From Anaerocolumna sp047777345 (GTDB lineage Bacteria > Bacillota > Clostridia > Lachnospirales > Lachnospiraceae): a stretch of 64,000 nt of DNA. The translations under genes and the position numbers were made by a program. Shown piece after piece: positions 1 to 8,476 of this stretch. The notes below the pieces were generated by a model, which was given only the letters and a program-made list of their open reading frames with translations, was not told the origin of the DNA and did no database searches. Positions within the stretch are counted from its first letter, which is position 1. Each line of letters begins with the position of its first letter. The stretch lies in the NCBI GenBank assembly GCA_047777345.1, contig JBKEEJ010000003.1, positions 1 through 64,000 of the forward strand, read 5' to 3'.

Positions 1-306
1 GGCACCGGTATAGACAACAGGAATCATAACATTCCGGTATTCCACCGTATCCACGCCGTTTTCATCGGATAAAAATACAGGTTTTGCACCGCCGACATCA
101 GGATATATTCTGTCCGAAGTAAAAATCAAATTTTTTAAATACAGCTGGTAGTCTTTAATTTCAAAAACACAACTGTAATGAAAATTCCTGTTATCCGACC
201 ATATGGGGGAAATACCGATTTGATGCGGGTCGAATATTTCTTTTTTCTCACATTTTAGTATCAGAAATGACATATTATCAGCAACTACTGTGTTTTTTGC
301 ATCCAT
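1..306 (-). CDS. Hypothetical protein, partial (runs off window start)
   Basis: A frame opens with ATG at 306 on the minus strand and stays open to the window edge, giving at least 102 residues starting MDAKNTVVADNMSF. A good ribosome site (AAGGAGA) lies about 7 bases before the ATG, directly after the folD stop, so it is probably the last or next gene of a folD operon. The visible part has no signal peptide, membrane segment or motif I recognise; it alternates beta-rich stretches (FHYSCVFEIKDYQLYLKN). Its function is unknown and the C-terminal part is outside the window. Confidence 0.6.
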   Translation of the reverse strand, partial: MDAKNTVVADNMSFLILKCEKKEIFDPHQIGISPIWSDNRNFHYSCVFEIKDYQLYLKNLIFTSDRIYPDVGGAKPVFLSDENGVDTVEYRNVMIPVVYTGA

Positions 307-319
307 ACCCCTGTCTCCT

Positions 320-1165
320 TTAATTTTTTATGCGGACGCTTTCAACACAATTATTCATTAGCATGGCTATCGTCATGGGCCCTACTCCTCCCGGAACCGG
401 TGTAATTGCCTGTACTTTGTTCACAACATCGTCAAAATCCACATCACCGCACAGTTTGTTGTTTTCATCCCGGTGAATGCCTACGTCAATCACAACGGCA
501 CCTTCTTTAACATAATCCCCGTTAATAAATTTCGGCTTACCCATAGCCACCACCAAAATATCAGCTCTTTTTGCAATTTCCTTTAAATTCCTGGTTTTGG
601 AATGGCACACGGTAACCGTACCGTTTTCACGAAGCAGTAACAAGGCCATTGGTTTGCCTACGATATTGCTTCTGCCAATCACCACACATTCTTTGCCTTC
701 AATAGGGATACCGGAACGTTTAAGCAACTGTATAATGCCGGCAGGGGTGCAGGATACAAATCCTTCTTGTCCAATACTTAATTTACCTACGTTCTGAGGA
801 TGAAAACCATCCACATCTTTTGCGGGAGAAATTGCCTGTATGATACGGTCTTCATGAATCTGTTTAGGAAGTGGGAGCTGAACCAGAATGCCGTTTACAT
901 CTTCCCTTCTGTTTAATTCCTCAACCAGGTCAAGCAACTCCTGCTCTTTGGTATCTTCCGGCAGTTCATAAGATAAGGAGCGAATTCCGATATACTCACA
1001 GGCTTTCTTTTTATTTCTGACATAAACCGTGGAAGCCGGGTCGTTTCCTACCTGAATAACCGCAAGGGTAATTTCAATTCCCCGGGACTTATATGCCGAA
1101 ACCTTTTCTTTTAACTCATCCTTAATATCCTGAGCTATTTTCTTACCATCAATTAATAATGCCAT
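320..1165 (-). CDS. folD: Bifunctional methylene-THF dehydrogenase / methenyl-THF cyclohydrolase
   Basis: FolD interconverts 5,10-methylene-THF, methenyl-THF and 10-formyl-THF with NAD(P) in the cytoplasm, feeding purine and formyl-Met synthesis. The 281-residue length is normal. Family landmarks are visible: the catalytic Lys region YVRNKKKACEYIG (about 48-60), the Rossmann segment VVIGRSNIVGKPMA (about 161-174) and the C-terminal PVPGGVGPMTIAML (about 256-269). The start ATG at 1165 follows the upstream aconitase-like gene by 17 bases with a weak AAAGG site, suggesting co-transcription. It works in the same one-carbon pathway as fhs at 9170-10840, although the two are not in one operon. Identification is firm. 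Confidence 0.97.
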   Translation of the reverse strand: MALLIDGKKIAQDIKDELKEKVSAYKSRGIEITLAVIQVGNDPASTVYVRNKKKACEYIGIRSLSYELPEDTKEQELLDLVEELNRREDVNGILVQLPLPKQIHEDRIIQAISPAKDVDGFHPQNVGKLSIGQEGFVSCTPAGIIQLLKRSGIPIEGKECVVIGRSNIVGKPMALLLLRENGTVTVCHSKTRNLKEIAKRADILVVAMGKPKFINGDYVKEGAVVIDVGIHRDENNKLCGDVDFDDVVNKVQAITPVPGGVGPMTIAMLMNNCVESVRIKN

Positions 1166-1182
1166 GACACACCAATGCCTTT

Positions 1183-3480
1183 CTATCCGATTAAACGATT
1201 TTCACGATAATAATTGATTAAACAACCTTTTTCAATAATCTCTCTTTCATCGTCCGTTAAGTCACCAAGTTTTAAAGTAAATTCTTTCATTCCTTTATTT
1301 ACTACATATGCCTTAACCTCGGAAGTTTTATTCTGAATCGTCTTCTTTATGTCCTTTATAAAAAGATAATCTCCGTTTTCAAATGGCAGTTCTTCTTCAA
1401 GAATAAAGGGAAGCATGCCCCAGTTAATTAAATTGGAACGGTATCTTTTGGTAGCATATTCTCTGGCAATATTGGCCAGGCCTCCGAGAACCTTTTGGCA
1501 GCTGGCTGCCTGTTCCCTGGCTGAGCCGTCACCGGGTTTTACCGCATAAATAACGCTTCCGATTTCCGTTGTTTTAACATCCGCCTTAAACTTTTGATTA
1601 ATCTTATCAAAAACATCCTTTATCTCCGGATAAGTACCAAAAATGTCTTCTCCGGCAATTCTTGCCTTCTCAATGCTTTGTACTTCCTTGGCTCTTCCCA
1701 CATAAGCCGGATCTTTTCTGGATAAGGTAAAGTCCGCAAGTTTAAAAGGATTGGAACGGTAAGACGATGTCTCCCCGGAAGGAATTAACTCATCCGTAGT
1801 GGTAACCGGGTCATGAATGACGGAAACAACTTTTAATACTAAATCATCCGATAAATTTTCCATAGGAGGCCAGTCTACAATTCCCGGGCCAAATTTAATT
1901 TCCACATTTGGATCGGGTTTTCCGATACCATTATATACGCGGTTTTCATATATCTTACTGTCAAAAAAGTATTTTGGTTTCAGGAAGTTTACATCAATGT
2001 TTTCGGCAGAAGTTAAGAAACCTTTGTTTGCCGCCGTGGCAGCAATAGACCTGGCATCCATTAAAGCCACGGATGCAATCTGACCGTTGGTAACTTTAGA
2101 GCCTTCCCTGTTAGGGAAGTTTCTTGTGGTATGACGGATACTTAGGCTGTTATTGGATGGTACGTCTCCTGCGCCAAAGCAGGGGCCACAAAACGCGGTT
2201 CGTATGGTTGCCCCGGTTTCCATTAATCTTGCTACCACACCGTTTTTCACCAATTCCATAAAAATTGGCTGACTGGCAGGATATACGCTTAAGGAAAATT
2301 CATCCGAACCAATATATTTGCCGTCCAGAATATTCGCCGCGTCGCAGATATTTTCAAAGCCGCCGCCGGCACATCCGGCAATAACGCCCTGTTCTACATA
2401 TAATTTCCCATTTCTGATTTTATCATGTAAGTTAAATTTGATTTTATTGTTATCAAGACTTACCAAAGCCTTCTTTTCCACTTCAGCCAAAATATCGGAA
2501 AGATTCTCGTTCAGTTCATCAATGGTATACACATTGCTGGGATGAAAAGGCATGGCAATCATAGGCTTGATTTCAGATAAATCAACATAAATTAATCCGT
2601 CATAATAAGCAACCTTTTTGGGCTTTAATTCCTTGTAGGCTTCCGGCCGCTTATGTATTTCGTAAAAATCTTTTACGGCATTATCCGTTACCCAGATGGA
2701 GGAAAGGCAAGTGGTCTCCGTTGTCATAACGTCAATGCCAATCCGGTAATCCACACTTAAATTCTTAATGCCGTCTCCGATAAATTCCATAACTTTATTA
2801 TTTACATAGCCGCATTCAAACACTGCACCGATAATGGCAAGAGCAATATCCTGAGGCCCTACCCCTTTTCTTGGGGTTCCGGTCAGATAAACACCGACCA
2901 CTTTTGGCATATCGATATCATAGGTTCTGGATAAAAGCTGCTTTACAAGTTCCGGGCCGCCTTCGCCGATGGCCATGGTTCCAAGGGCACCATATCTGGT
3001 ATGGCTGTCAGAACCCAGTATCATTTCACCACCTGCTGCCAGCATTTCTCTGGCAAATTGATGTATGACAGCCTGATGTGGCGGAACATACACACCACCG
3101 TACTTTTTGGCACAGGACAGGCCAAACATGTGGTCATCCTCATTAATGGTCCCTCCTACCGCACACAAACTGTTGTGGCAGTTGGTAAGCACATAAGGTA
3201 CCGGAAACTTTTCCAGTCCGCTGGCTCTGGCCGTCTGCAAAATTCCCACATAGGTAATATCATGGGATGTGAGCTTGTCAAATTTTATCTTTAACTTTTT
3301 CATATTGCCGGAAGTGTTATGTGCTTTTAATATTTCATACGCCATAGTACCGGTCGCCGCAGATTCTCTGGTATAATTTTCGCCGGTTTTGGAAAACAGC
3401 AATTCTTCCGTTGTGTCTTTCTCATCCAGTACCTCCTCCCCATTAATGACATAGGCACCCTTTTCGTATAGTTTTATCAT
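1183..3480 (-). CDS. Aconitase-superfamily hydratase (YbhJ-like)
   Basis: This is a 765-residue aconitase-superfamily protein. Visible landmarks are SDSHT (about 157-161), one putative cluster cysteine in GCAGGGFEN (about C370), a CGPC pair (about C431 and C434), and a C-terminal swivel domain from about 648 (GDGSAREQAA, then YRSNLINWGMLPF). The first cysteine motif differs from the classical GSCTNS of citrate aconitase, placing it nearer the uncharacterised YbhJ-type hydratases, so citrate/isocitrate isomerisation is possible but unproven. I start at ATG 3480, because AAGGAG is 7 bases upstream of it; an in-frame GTG six bases earlier would have almost no spacing. It is followed by folD after 17 bases. 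Confidence 0.85.
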   Translation of the reverse strand: MIKLYEKGAYVINGEEVLDEKDTTEELLFSKTGENYTRESAATGTMAYEILKAHNTSGNMKKLKIKFDKLTSHDITYVGILQTARASGLEKFPVPYVLTNCHNSLCAVGGTINEDDHMFGLSCAKKYGGVYVPPHQAVIHQFAREMLAAGGEMILGSDSHTRYGALGTMAIGEGGPELVKQLLSRTYDIDMPKVVGVYLTGTPRKGVGPQDIALAIIGAVFECGYVNNKVMEFIGDGIKNLSVDYRIGIDVMTTETTCLSSIWVTDNAVKDFYEIHKRPEAYKELKPKKVAYYDGLIYVDLSEIKPMIAMPFHPSNVYTIDELNENLSDILAEVEKKALVSLDNNKIKFNLHDKIRNGKLYVEQGVIAGCAGGGFENICDAANILDGKYIGSDEFSLSVYPASQPIFMELVKNGVVARLMETGATIRTAFCGPCFGAGDVPSNNSLSIRHTTRNFPNREGSKVTNGQIASVALMDARSIAATAANKGFLTSAENIDVNFLKPKYFFDSKIYENRVYNGIGKPDPNVEIKFGPGIVDWPPMENLSDDLVLKVVSVIHDPVTTTDELIPSGETSSYRSNPFKLADFTLSRKDPAYVGRAKEVQSIEKARIAGEDIFGTYPEIKDVFDKINQKFKADVKTTEIGSVIYAVKPGDGSAREQAASCQKVLGGLANIAREYATKRYRSNLINWGMLPFILEEELPFENGDYLFIKDIKKTIQNKTSEVKAYVVNKGMKEFTLKLGDLTDDEREIIEKGCLINYYRENRLIG

Positions 3481-3642
3481 AGCCACTCTCCTTCTTATGT
3501 CTTTTTATTTTACACTATTTTACATTTATACAAATCATATCATAAATTTACCCATGTAAAGTATTGATGTCTTTCATAATCATAATATTAATACTGAAAA
3601 TAATCAAGATGTAAAAATACTTTTATAAATTAAATTCACAAA

Positions 3643-3660
3643 AATGAATATATATTCATT
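3643..3660. promoter_or_regulatory. Perfect 18-bp palindrome matching the ARG-box consensus
   Basis: AATGAATATATATTCATT is a perfect palindrome about 165 bases upstream of the aconitase-like gene. It fits every position of the known 18-bp ArgR operator consensus (TGAAT, four A/T, ATTCA). The region is very AT-rich, so chance cannot be excluded, and no second adjacent box is evident. Confidence 0.35.
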
Positions 3661-3708
3661 CTTCATTCATCCTAATTTCTTAACCTCAAAGCTGAAAGTG
3701 TCCTGCCA

Positions 3709-3726
3709 CAGGCAGAAATCTGCCTG
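3709..3726. repeat. Short perfect inverted repeat
   Basis: CAGGCAGA, two bases, TCTGCCTG forms an eight-pair hairpin in the 380-base gap between the hydratase gene and the epimerase gene. The overlapping sequence CTGCCACAGGCAGA recurs near 55710 in the rimP leader, so it may be a dispersed element. No gene is evident in 3481-3860 apart from this, the palindrome at 3643 and the terminator at 3788. Confidence 0.4.
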
Positions 3727-3787
3727 TCCCGCGAGTCTGCATCCCCAGAAGAGTTTTTGATTTATAGACCCAATTTTCTATAAATTG

Positions 3788-3826
3788 AAAAAAGAGAGTT
3801 TCCCATAGCGAAACTCTCAAACTTTT
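3788..3826 (-). terminator. Rho-independent terminator of the epimerase gene
   Basis: GAGAGTTTC and GAAACTCTC pair perfectly around a seven-base loop (3794-3818). On the minus strand the stem is followed by six T, just after the stop of the epimerase gene at 3861. An A/T tract on the other side makes it potentially bidirectional. Confidence 0.85.
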
Positions 3827-3860
3827 TTATATGTATTTGATTAAATTTATTTATATAAAT

Positions 3861-4712
3861 TTACACTTCTTCCATGGTCAGATTATCGTAGGTATTTTCC
3901 ACATAATCCTTTACTGCAAGTTCATCCTCCGGTTTTGTCTTCTTAAGAATTACATGTACAAATGGTTTATGTTTCTTAACTAAGGACATTAACAGAGGAT
4001 AATTTAAAATTCCTCTCCCGGCAGGAACCTCTTCCAAAGTTTTATCCGCAACCTTAAAATCTTTTGCCTGAATGGCCGCAATATCTTTTCCGAATAAGGA
4101 AAATGCGCCTTTTATAATGTCGTCCTGTTCTTTGTAATTGTCATAGGACAGTAGATTTACCGGATCAAGAATAACCTGCAGATTGGGGGAATTTACTTCT
4201 GTCAAAACCCGGTAGGTACGATCCAGATCCGATACAATATGGGTATAAACCGGTTCTATACCAAGGATAACCCCCATATTCTCGGCATAATCCACAATTC
4301 TTTTCATTTTTTCTATAAATATTTCCAGGGCAGCTTCCGAATGATTGGATTTTCGGAAAGAATAATCCGACTTCATGGAACCGGTTTTGGTACCGACCAT
4401 ACCGCAACCTAGTAAACTGGCAAAACGAATTTGACTTTTATAAACTTCCCTGATTTTTTTCCATTCCGAATCAATGGGATTGGTCAGATTGAAATAACAC
4501 TCCAGAATTGCTATCTCCACCTTATTTTTGGCAAAAATGTCTTTCATATAAAAGGCCATACCAGGTGTTAATGTTCCCGGATTTACATTAAAATCATGGA
4601 TATCTTTCTGCAAATCCAGCTGAGTGCAGTAAAAACCTCTTTTACCGATGTTTTCCACCATTTTCTCAAAAGGTACCTTCTCCATATCCTGGGCACGAAT
4701 GCCGATTCTCAT
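3861..4712 (-). CDS. Sugar phosphate isomerase/epimerase-family TIM barrel protein
   Basis: This is a 283-residue AP-endonuclease-2-type TIM barrel (xylose-isomerase-like), the fold of cytosolic sugar isomerases and epimerases. Typical metal-site segments are seen: LGIEPVYTHIVSD with the conserved Glu, VILDPVNLL with the Asp, and AIQAKDFK. The chosen start, ATG 4712 (MRIGIRAQDM), follows GGGAGGAAGG by about seven bases; a longer reading frame lacks a ribosome site. It is transcribed divergently from uxaC across 287 bases, so the two may share control in hexuronate or related sugar catabolism, but the substrate is not readable from the sequence. Confidence 0.8.
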   Translation of the reverse strand: MRIGIRAQDMEKVPFEKMVENIGKRGFYCTQLDLQKDIHDFNVNPGTLTPGMAFYMKDIFAKNKVEIAILECYFNLTNPIDSEWKKIREVYKSQIRFASLLGCGMVGTKTGSMKSDYSFRKSNHSEAALEIFIEKMKRIVDYAENMGVILGIEPVYTHIVSDLDRTYRVLTEVNSPNLQVILDPVNLLSYDNYKEQDDIIKGAFSLFGKDIAAIQAKDFKVADKTLEEVPAGRGILNYPLLMSLVKKHKPFVHVILKKTKPEDELAVKDYVENTYDNLTMEEV

Positions 4713-4903
4713 AATAATCCTTCCTCCCGTTAGATAAACTTGTAACCCCAATACATTATCCTGTATTATTTTTATTTTACTATATTTACCACGCTTATTC
4801 CAGTATTTGCAGTTAATTTAATGAAAAATTAATGTTTATATCGGATAGACGAATGGGTCAGGGAAATTTTATCCAGCTGTGGTTTCATCATTGAATTAAC
4901 CTA

Positions 4904-4932
4904 TTGTTTTTGCCATGCGATTATAGTATACT
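4904..4932 (+). promoter_or_regulatory. Candidate sigma-A promoter for uxaC
   Basis: TTGTTT and TATACT are separated by 17 bases, about 70 bases upstream of the uxaC start. Both hexamers are near consensus and the surrounding DNA is AT-rich. Confidence 0.5.
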
Positions 4933-4999
4933 ATTTTTAAGTTGTTAAATATTATCAAATTATTCTAAATTTTAACTTACTATAAATACAGGTGCAGAT

Positions 5000-6400
5000 A
5001 TGAGAGAATTTTTGGATGAAAATTTTTTATTGACCAACCGGACGGCTCAGGTACTGTATCATGATTATGCGGCCAAAATGCCCATAATTGATTATCACTG
5101 CCACATAAATCCCAGGGAAATCGCCGAAAACAGAAGTTTTGACAATATTACACAAATCTGGCTAAATGGCGATCATTACAAATGGAGATTAATGCGTGCC
5201 AACGGAATTGAAGAAAAATATATTACCGGTAACGCTTCCGACTATGACAAATTTTATCATTGGTCCAAAACCTTGCCAAAAGCCATCGGCAATCCTCTTT
5301 ATCATTGGAGCCACATGGAGTTACGGCGTTATTTTGATTATAACGGCTTATTAAATCCGTCAACTGCAGCCAGGGTTTGGACCCTTTGCAATGAAAAATT
5401 AGAATCTTTATCCATGAAAGCCCAAAATATAATAAAACGGTCAAGAGTGGAACTTATCTGTACTACGGATGATCCTGCGGATTCCTTAAGCTGGCACAAA
5501 GCTATAAAAATGGATACCGGTTTTGGTGTTAAAGTTTTGCCGGCCTTTCGTCCTGACAAAGCCCTAAATATTGAAAACCCGGATTTTATCGACTACATAA
5601 AACAGTTATCCAAAGTAAGCGGCATTCCCATTACAGATTTTTCTTCCCTTTGTGCCGCTTTGGAAAAACGCATGGAATTCTTTAATGCCTTAGGCTGCCG
5701 TACTTCGGATCATTCCCTGGATTATATTATGTATGAGCCTGCAAATGCCGACGAAATCGAAGCCATATTTGCTAAAAGAATAAAAGGGATTTTGCCGGAT
5801 AAACTGGAACAGTTAAAATATAAGACAGCCTTTCTCCTTTTTGCAGGGAAACAATATCACAAATACGGCTGGATTATGCAGCTGCATTACGGAGCAAAAC
5901 GAAACAATAATACTTCTATGTATACCAAGGCAGGAGCGGATACCGGCTTTGACTGCATTCATACTTACTCCTCTTCCGCCCAGATGGCCGATTTTTTAAA
6001 CGCTTTAAATCAGACCGATGAGCTTCCAAAAACGATTATTTATTCCTTAAACCCTAATGAAAATGAAATAATAAACACCGTAATCGGATGCTTTCAGGAT
6101 TCTTCTGCTGCCGGCAAACTTCAGCATGGGGCTGCCTGGTGGTTTAATGACCATAAAATGGGCATAACAGCTCAGATGATCGCCCTGGCAAATACCGGCC
6201 TGCTTTCTAACTTTATAGGTATGTTAACTGATTCAAGAAGTTTTCTTTCCTACACAAGGCATGAATATTTCAGGCGCATATTGTGCAATCTGATTGGCAT
6301 ATGGGTAGAAAATGGCGAATATCCCAATGATTTGGAATATTTGGGCCAAATAGTTCAGGACATTTCCTACTACAACGTAAAACGTTATTTCGGCTTTTAA
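5000..6400 (+). CDS. uxaC: Glucuronate (uronate) isomerase
   Basis: UxaC converts D-glucuronate to D-fructuronate and D-galacturonate to D-tagaturonate, the first step of hexuronate breakdown in the cytoplasm. The 466-residue length and opening (MREFLDENFLL) are typical, and the amidohydrolase-like metal motif HCHINP is present (His33 and His35). The conserved C-terminal Arg-rich stretch LTDSRSFLSYTRHEYFRRILC is also visible in shorter form around residue 412-432. The start at 5000 has only a weak AGGTG site. It is a single gene with its own promoter candidate and a strong terminator; no uxuA or kdgK lies nearby, so the rest of the pathway must be elsewhere. Confidence 0.95.
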   Translation: MREFLDENFLLTNRTAQVLYHDYAAKMPIIDYHCHINPREIAENRSFDNITQIWLNGDHYKWRLMRANGIEEKYITGNASDYDKFYHWSKTLPKAIGNPLYHWSHMELRRYFDYNGLLNPSTAARVWTLCNEKLESLSMKAQNIIKRSRVELICTTDDPADSLSWHKAIKMDTGFGVKVLPAFRPDKALNIENPDFIDYIKQLSKVSGIPITDFSSLCAALEKRMEFFNALGCRTSDHSLDYIMYEPANADEIEAIFAKRIKGILPDKLEQLKYKTAFLLFAGKQYHKYGWIMQLHYGAKRNNNTSMYTKAGADTGFDCIHTYSSSAQMADFLNALNQTDELPKTIIYSLNPNENEIINTVIGCFQDSSAAGKLQHGAAWWFNDHKMGITAQMIALANTGLLSNFIGMLTDSRSFLSYTRHEYFRRILCNLIGIWVENGEYPNDLEYLGQIVQDISYYNVKRYFGF

Positions 6401-6457
6401 AATTACAGAAATTTCAAATTATTTTTAAGCAGTTTGATTTTTTTAAAATAAGCTTTT

Positions 6458-6507
6458 GGGATAACTGTCCAAAGGTACTGTTACCAACAGACGGTTATCC
6501 CGCTTTT
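6458..6507 (+). terminator. Rho-independent terminator after uxaC
   Basis: GGGATAACTGTC and GACGGTTATCCC form a 12-pair stem with one G-U pair (arms 6458-6469 and 6490-6501), followed by GCTTTTTC. Confidence 0.85.
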
Positions 6508-6530
6508 TCATTATGACAGCCCTTTGTTTC

Positions 6531-6722
6531 TTATTCAAATAAGTCTATAGCGCTGGTAGGACAGCTGTCACGGGCATTTTCCGCATCCGATAATTTGTCA
6601 TCCGGAATATCTTCCTCAATGGCATGGGCATATCCGTCATCACCCATACTGTAAACCTCCGGACATAAATTGGTACATAGCTCACATGATATACATAAAT
6701 CCGGATCAACTTTTGATTTCAT
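6531..6722 (-). CDS. Ferredoxin, [4Fe-4S] type
   Basis: This is a 63-residue acidic ferredoxin, a cytoplasmic one-electron carrier. Cysteines 10, 13 and 16 sit in CISCELC and the fourth ligand is in DSCPTSAI near residue 54; a further Cys at 20 precedes Pro. This matches the small single-cluster ferredoxins common in anaerobes. AAGGAGG lies 8 bases upstream of ATG 6722. It stands alone between two plus-strand genes, so a redox partner cannot be inferred from position. Confidence 0.9.
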   Translation of the reverse strand: MKSKVDPDLCISCELCTNLCPEVYSMGDDGYAHAIEEDIPDDKLSDAENARDSCPTSAIDLFE

Positions 6723-6946
6723 ATCCTTTCCTCCTTAAAATTAATACCTAATCTATTATTTGTTCCTTTTGGATATAATATACATCTGACTTTCAATGTT
6801 TATCGGGCCTGCCTTTATAAGCTTTTACTTATCTGTTTATAATATTTAAATAAATATTTTACTTTCTGTCTGCGGATTGCCTTTTATGATTCTGCCTCTT
6901 TATGATTCATTTTTTGTTAATGTATTCAAAAATTTTACATTTTATA

Positions 6947-6975
6947 TTGTAATGAAAATATTATTATAGTATAAT
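6947..6975 (+). promoter_or_regulatory. Sigma-A promoter for pyrBI
   Basis: TTGTAA, 17 bases, TATAAT lies 37 bases before the pyrB ATG. The short leader leaves no room for a PyrR attenuator or a UTP-sensing terminator. Confidence 0.65.
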
Positions 6976-7011
6976 TAGCATTTGAAAAAAACTGAATATC
7001 CGGAGGTGCAT

Positions 7012-7932
7012 ATGAAACATCTGATCAGTCCCTTAGATTTGACTCTTACCGAATTACAAGAGATTTTGGATTTGGCGGAAAAAATTATAGATAATCCAAA
7101 AAGGTACGCAAACGTATGTCAGGGCAAAAAATTAGCAACCTTATTTTATGAGCCAAGTACCAGAACAAGATTAAGTTTTGAAGCTGCCATGTTAAACTTA
7201 GGCGGCAGTGTATTAGGTTTTTCTTCCGCAGATTCCAGTTCTGCTGCAAAAGGCGAAAGTGTTGCCGATACGATCCGTGTTATTTCCAGTTATGCTGATA
7301 TTTGTGCTATCAGGCATCCCAAAGAAGGTGCCCCTTTAGTTGCTTCTCTTTATTCTTCTATTCCAGTTATCAATGCCGGTGACGGCGGTCATAATCATCC
7401 CACACAAACTCTTACCGATTTATTTACAATTCAAAGATTAAAAGGAAGGTTACATAATCTGACCATTGGCTTTTGCGGCGACTTAAAATTTGGCCGTACC
7501 GTTCATTCCCTGATTAACGCCCTGGTTCGATATGAAAATAATCGTTTCTTTTTGATTTCACCGGAAGAATTAAAGATTCCGGCTTACTTAAGGGAGGAAG
7601 TGCTGGATGCAGGCAAAATACCATATAAGGAAGTAAAGGTTTTGGAAGAAGTTATGCCTCATCTTGATCTTCTCTACATGACCAGAGTTCAAAGAGAACG
7701 TTTTTTTAACGAAGAAGATTACATTCGTCTGAAAGATTCCTTTATCCTGGATGCCAAAAAAATGGAATACGCCAGGGAAGACATGCTCGTACTTCATCCC
7801 CTTCCCAGGGTGAATGAAATTGCAGCCGAAGTGGACAATGACCCCAGGGCAGTCTATTTTAAACAGGCTGAATTCGGGGTTTATGTCAGAATGGCATTGA
7901 TTATGAAATTATTGGAGGTTAAAGCATGCTAA
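7012..7932 (+). CDS. pyrB: Aspartate carbamoyltransferase, catalytic subunit
   Basis: PyrB joins carbamoyl phosphate to aspartate, the committed step of pyrimidine synthesis. The carbamoyl-phosphate site STRTRLSFE (about 49-57), the KGES motif (about 82) and HPTQTLTDL are all present; the 306-residue length is normal. I start at ATG 7012 because CGGAGG sits immediately upstream; the longer frame beginning at a TTG at 6982 would place this site inside the gene. Its stop overlaps the pyrI start, so the two subunits are translationally coupled and should form the c6r6 holoenzyme. Confidence 0.97.
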   Translation: MKHLISPLDLTLTELQEILDLAEKIIDNPKRYANVCQGKKLATLFYEPSTRTRLSFEAAMLNLGGSVLGFSSADSSSAAKGESVADTIRVISSYADICAIRHPKEGAPLVASLYSSIPVINAGDGGHNHPTQTLTDLFTIQRLKGRLHNLTIGFCGDLKFGRTVHSLINALVRYENNRFFLISPEELKIPAYLREEVLDAGKIPYKEVKVLEEVMPHLDLLYMTRVQRERFFNEEDYIRLKDSFILDAKKMEYAREDMLVLHPLPRVNEIAAEVDNDPRAVYFKQAEFGVYVRMALIMKLLEVKAC

Positions 7933-8351
7933 ATATCGGAGGATTAAATCAAGGGATTGTAATTGATCATATTCGGGCCGGCGGGGCCATGAAGATATAC
8001 TCTTATCTGAATCTGGAAAAGCTGGACTGCAGCGTTGCCATTATAAAAAATGCAAGAAGCAATAAAATGGGAAAGAAAGATATCATTAAAATCGAAGGCC
8101 ATTTGGACATTGATCTGGATATTCTCGGAGTCCTGGACCGCAATATTACCATAAACATAATTGAAAACGGGAAAATTATTACCAAACGCAATTTAAATCT
8201 TCCGGAAAAAGTAACCAATATAATAAAATGTAAGAATCCCAGATGTATTACATCCATTGAAAAAGAATTACCACATATTTTTCGGTTAACTGATAAAGAA
8301 AAAGGAGTTTATCGCTGCATTTACTGCGAACAGGCCTTTAACCGCAATTAA
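7926..8351 (+). CDS. pyrI: Aspartate carbamoyltransferase, regulatory subunit
   Basis: PyrI binds nucleotide effectors in its N-terminal domain and zinc in its C-terminal domain, and bridges PyrB trimers. Four zinc cysteines are visible at about 102, 107, 131 and 134 (CKNPRC and CIYC). The 141-residue length is slightly short but typical of clostridial forms. TTGGAGG within the end of pyrB serves as its ribosome site, and the ATG overlaps the pyrB stop by seven bases. The presence of PyrI implies allosteric CTP/ATP control rather than only transcriptional control. Confidence 0.96.
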   Translation: MLNIGGLNQGIVIDHIRAGGAMKIYSYLNLEKLDCSVAIIKNARSNKMGKKDIIKIEGHLDIDLDILGVLDRNITINIIENGKIITKRNLNLPEKVTNIIKCKNPRCITSIEKELPHIFRLTDKEKGVYRCIYCEQAFNRN

Positions 8352-8392
8352 GACTTAGCTTAAAGTAATTTTAATGGAAATACTTATCGATT

Positions 8393-8468
8393 GGGGATGT
8401 TGCCATAAGCTTAGAAGTAAACTAACCTTTTTAGTTACAATCCAAGCTTATATTTTTGCAACATCTCC
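8393..8468. repeat. Long nested inverted repeat between convergent genes
   Basis: Outer arms GGGGATGTTGC (8393-8403) and GCAACATCTCC (8458-8468), middle arms ATAAGCTT and AAGCTTAT, and an inner GTAAACTAA/TTAGTTAC hairpin fold into one long structure between pyrI and the dismutase gene. It probably acts as a shared terminator although neither side has a clean T-run. Its ends resemble those of the repeat at 24797-24932. Confidence 0.6.
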
Positions 8469-8476
8469 TTTATAAA

